Source: Nocardia aurantiaca (GTDB lineage: Bacteria > Actinomycetota > Actinomycetes > Mycobacteriales > Mycobacteriaceae). From it: DNA of 64,000 nucleotides. The notes beneath the pieces are model-generated. The model was given only the letters and a program-made list of their open reading frames with translations. It searched no databases and had not been told where the DNA came from. Below are positions 62,286 through 64,000 of the stretch, one piece after another (position 1 is the first letter of the stretch; each line of letters begins with the position of its first letter). Position numbers and translations under genes: made by a program. The stretch is taken from assembly GCF_009708175.1 (NCBI RefSeq), contig NZ_WMBB01000005.1:1-64000 (forward strand), given 5' to 3'.

Positions 62286-63734
62286 TCACTTGCGCGCCCG
62301 GCGCAAGACAGCCGTGAATCGCTGTCGGCGGGTGGCGAGCAAGGCGTAGAGCCCACCGGCGACGACGCTGCCCGACAGCCAGGAGAAGTCGGTATTGCCC
62401 AGGGAATTGGCCAGGGGGCCTTGCATACTGGGGACCAGACCGTATTGCCAAACCCAGCTGGCGATCAAGCCGGCCACGAGGCTTGCCAGGCCCGGGATAT
62501 TGAGCTTGCCGTAGGCGGAGGAGCTCGCGTCACGGTAGAGGTCGGGGATCGACAGGGTGCGGCGGCGGATCAGGAAATAGTCCACGAGCAGGATGGACAT
62601 CCAGGGACTGATCCACATGAGGATGGAGACCATCCAGTTGTCGAAGGCGTGGGCGAAGCTGGATGAGTTGATGAAGACGGCGAGAACTATGGAGGCGATC
62701 GCGCCGGCGAAGAGGGTGATCTTCCAGCGGTCGATGCGGATGCCGATGGTCAGGGCTGCCAAGGAGCATGAATAGAGGTTGAGGATGTTCGTGGCGACCG
62801 GGCCGTGCATGATCAGCAGGAGTACCGGGATCGCCAGGGCTCCGAAAGTGCCGACCACCAGGGTGGACGGGTCGGCGCTGCCGCCGGCGCTCGCGAGACA
62901 GGCGCCGAGCGCGGCGAGCCAGACTGTCGGAACGTACATTCCGGAGGCCGAAGCCCAAAAGACAGTTCGGGCGGGCAGCTTCGGACGGGCGAAGCGGCTG
63001 TAGTCGGCGGCGTAGGGAATCCACGTCAAGCCCCAGCCCACGCCGATGGCGGTGATCAGCTGTGTGATGGCCGTGAGCTTCTCGGCGGGGCTGTCGGCTT
63101 TGGCGGATGACCAGTCCAAATGGGTTCGGGCGAGCGCCACCAATGTCATCACCACCATGACCGCGACCGTGAGCGGCACCGTGTACTTCTCGAAGGAGCG
63201 GATGGCGTAGAAGCCGTACAGGGCGAGGACGAGCTGCACAGCCATGATCACCGCCGCGACAGCGATCTTCAGCGCCAGACCACCTCGGATGCCTACCTGT
63301 TCGAGCACGGCCAGCACCAGGTCGAGCACCACCCAGCTGTTCACGCCGACCCAGGCCATGGTCAGCAGGCCCTGCACGATGGCGGGCAGAGCGGCGCCGG
63401 TGATGCCGAAGGCCGAGCGTCCCAGCACCATCTGATTCACGGCGGTGCGGTGGCCGATGACATTGAACAGGCCGAATATCGCGCACCCGAACAGATTTCC
63501 GACCACGACGACGATCAGGGTGTCGAACAGGCTGAGCCCGAGGGTGATGCCGAGCGCGCCGAGCACCCAGTTGATGGGGGCGATATTCGCGCCGCACCAG
63601 ATCCAGAAGAGTTCCCAGGGGGAGCAGTCGCGTTCCTGGTCGGGGATGGGCAGGACGCCGTGCTGGTCGAAACGGACGCCAGGATCGACGGGGGAGGTGA
63701 TCTCAGTGGTGCCAGGGGGTTGCGGTGAGGACAT
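62286..63734 (-). CDS. NCS1-family purine/cytosine-type permease
   Basis: 482 residues from ATG 63734, with AAGGAA upstream. About 12 membrane helices. NCS1 marks: ELFWIWCGANIAPINWVLGA (helix 1), HRTAVNQMVLGRSAFGITGA, TMAWVGVNSWVVLDLVLAVL, YAADYSRFARP (the conserved A-D-Y-S-R) and FLIRRRTLSIPDLY after the last-but-two helices. Imports cytosine, purines, hydantoins or similar with protons or sodium. The divergent PucR-type regulator (purine-catabolism type) at 63841 supports a purine or related substrate. Confidence 0.92.
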   Translation of the reverse strand: MSSPQPPGTTEITSPVDPGVRFDQHGVLPIPDQERDCSPWELFWIWCGANIAPINWVLGALGITLGLSLFDTLIVVVVGNLFGCAIFGLFNVIGHRTAVNQMVLGRSAFGITGAALPAIVQGLLTMAWVGVNSWVVLDLVLAVLEQVGIRGGLALKIAVAAVIMAVQLVLALYGFYAIRSFEKYTVPLTVAVMVVMTLVALARTHLDWSSAKADSPAEKLTAITQLITAIGVGWGLTWIPYAADYSRFARPKLPARTVFWASASGMYVPTVWLAALGACLASAGGSADPSTLVVGTFGALAIPVLLLIMHGPVATNILNLYSCSLAALTIGIRIDRWKITLFAGAIASIVLAVFINSSSFAHAFDNWMVSILMWISPWMSILLVDYFLIRRRTLSIPDLYRDASSSAYGKLNIPGLASLVAGLIASWVWQYGLVPSMQGPLANSLGNTDFSWLSGSVVAGGLYALLATRRQRFTAVLRRARK

Positions 63735-63793
63735 AGCTGCATTCCTTCATAGTGAGGTACTTCATAACAGCACCGTCGCAGCCATGAGGGGGA

Positions 63794-63807
63794 TGGATGT
63801 TCATCCA
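63794..63807. promoter_or_regulatory. Dyad in the permease/PucR divergent promoter
   Basis: TGGATG-TTCATCCA is a perfect 14-base palindrome 33 bases before the PucR start. A candidate operator for the PucR-type protein. Confidence 0.45.
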
Positions 63808-63840
63808 CCAATCACCCTTAGCCCGTGTACATTCCACCAG

Positions 63841-64000
63841 ATGTTGACCATTAGCCGACTAGTCGCGGATCCCGCCCTCGGATTACGGGTGGTGACGTCG
63901 GAACTCACCGAACCCCTGGGGGAGGAGATTCACTGGCTGCATACCACGGAGCTCGCCGACCCGTCGCCCTACGTCCGGTCCGGTGAACTGGTGCTGACCA
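63841..64000 (+). CDS. PucR-type regulator, N-terminal part (runs off the window)
   Basis: ATG 63841 starts MLTISRLVADPALGLRVVTS, ELTEPLGEEIHWLHTTELAD, PSPYVRSGELVLT. The ELADPSPYVRSGELVLT segment is the hallmark of the PucR N-terminal domain (compare ELPDVAKLLVGRELILT in the gene at 15979). 53 codons are visible. Divergent from the NCS1 permease, so prob­ably its regulator. Confidence 0.88.
   Translation, partial: MLTISRLVADPALGLRVVTSELTEPLGEEIHWLHTTELADPSPYVRSGELVLT

Overview
The window is high-GC actinobacterial DNA and most likely comes from Nocardia or a close mycolic-acid relative. GTG/TTG starts and leaderless-looking promoters are frequent. Gene content fits this group: an AcpM-type acyl carrier protein, DUF3558-type lipoprotein, PucR and WYL regulators, Scr1/DUF397 pair, SCO6745-type protein, and a remnant of a mycobacterial-type atpE/atpF. 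The genus is an inference from gene content only.

Left part (0.9-26.1 kb) is mostly ordinary chromosome. It holds an APH-fold kinase with a partner protein, a DoxX-type membrane protein, siroheme synthase cysG, an MFS exporter with a TetR regulator, and an HD phosphohydrolase. Next come an Lrp regulator, a membrane metallophosphoesterase and a coherent amine/beta-alanine-type catabolic cluster: FAD amine oxidase, class-III aminotransferase, CoA-acylating semialdehyde dehydrogenase, and a divergent PucR regulator. At 17.8-20.5 kb an AfsR-type regulator and an FAD monooxygenase are both broken and abut each other. Small metabolic genes follow: ICMT-type methyltransferase, SCO6745-type protein, deaminase/F420-reductase-like pair, DUF4189, NTF2-like, and an amine-dehydrogenase-like/CMD pair.

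Middle and right part (26.1-62.1 kb) is a mosaic of single genes separated by decayed DNA. Intact genes include coaD, a DUF3558-type lipoprotein, DUF4442, an ankyrin protein, yaaA, proS, Scr1 regulator + DUF397 facing a three-gene operon of tiny proteins, GNAT, SRPBCC, an orphan AcpM-like carrier protein, two paralogous MerR regulators with matching promoters, DUF4184, an Ig-like secreted protein, several divergent TetR/reductase pairs each with a palindromic operator, a sterol-desaturase-like hydroxylase, a transglutaminase-like protein, an alpha/beta hydrolase, and a WYL/VOC pair. Between them lie pieces of ISL3, Tn3, IS110 (two), IS630, DNA ligase, RibD-C, DUF6301, a 22-codon atpF start joined to an atpE end, a tRNA 3' end, and what look like the two outward-facing halves of a group II intron (3' half near 26.2 kb, 5' half near 59.0-59.5 kb).

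The most striking unexplained signal is a dispersed repeat of about 100 bp, at least eight copies on both strands, found only between genes from 27.5 to 62.1 kb. It has a hairpin core (GCGCTGrCCG / CGGyCAGCGC) and a recurrent reading frame of the type AYRADRTGQR...EDQ.

The right end (62.3-64 kb) carries an NCS1 purine/cytosine-type permease divergent from a second PucR-type regulator that runs off the window. No CRISPR array, rRNA operon, complete tRNA or intact integrase was seen. All family calls were made by reading translations; no database search was run.
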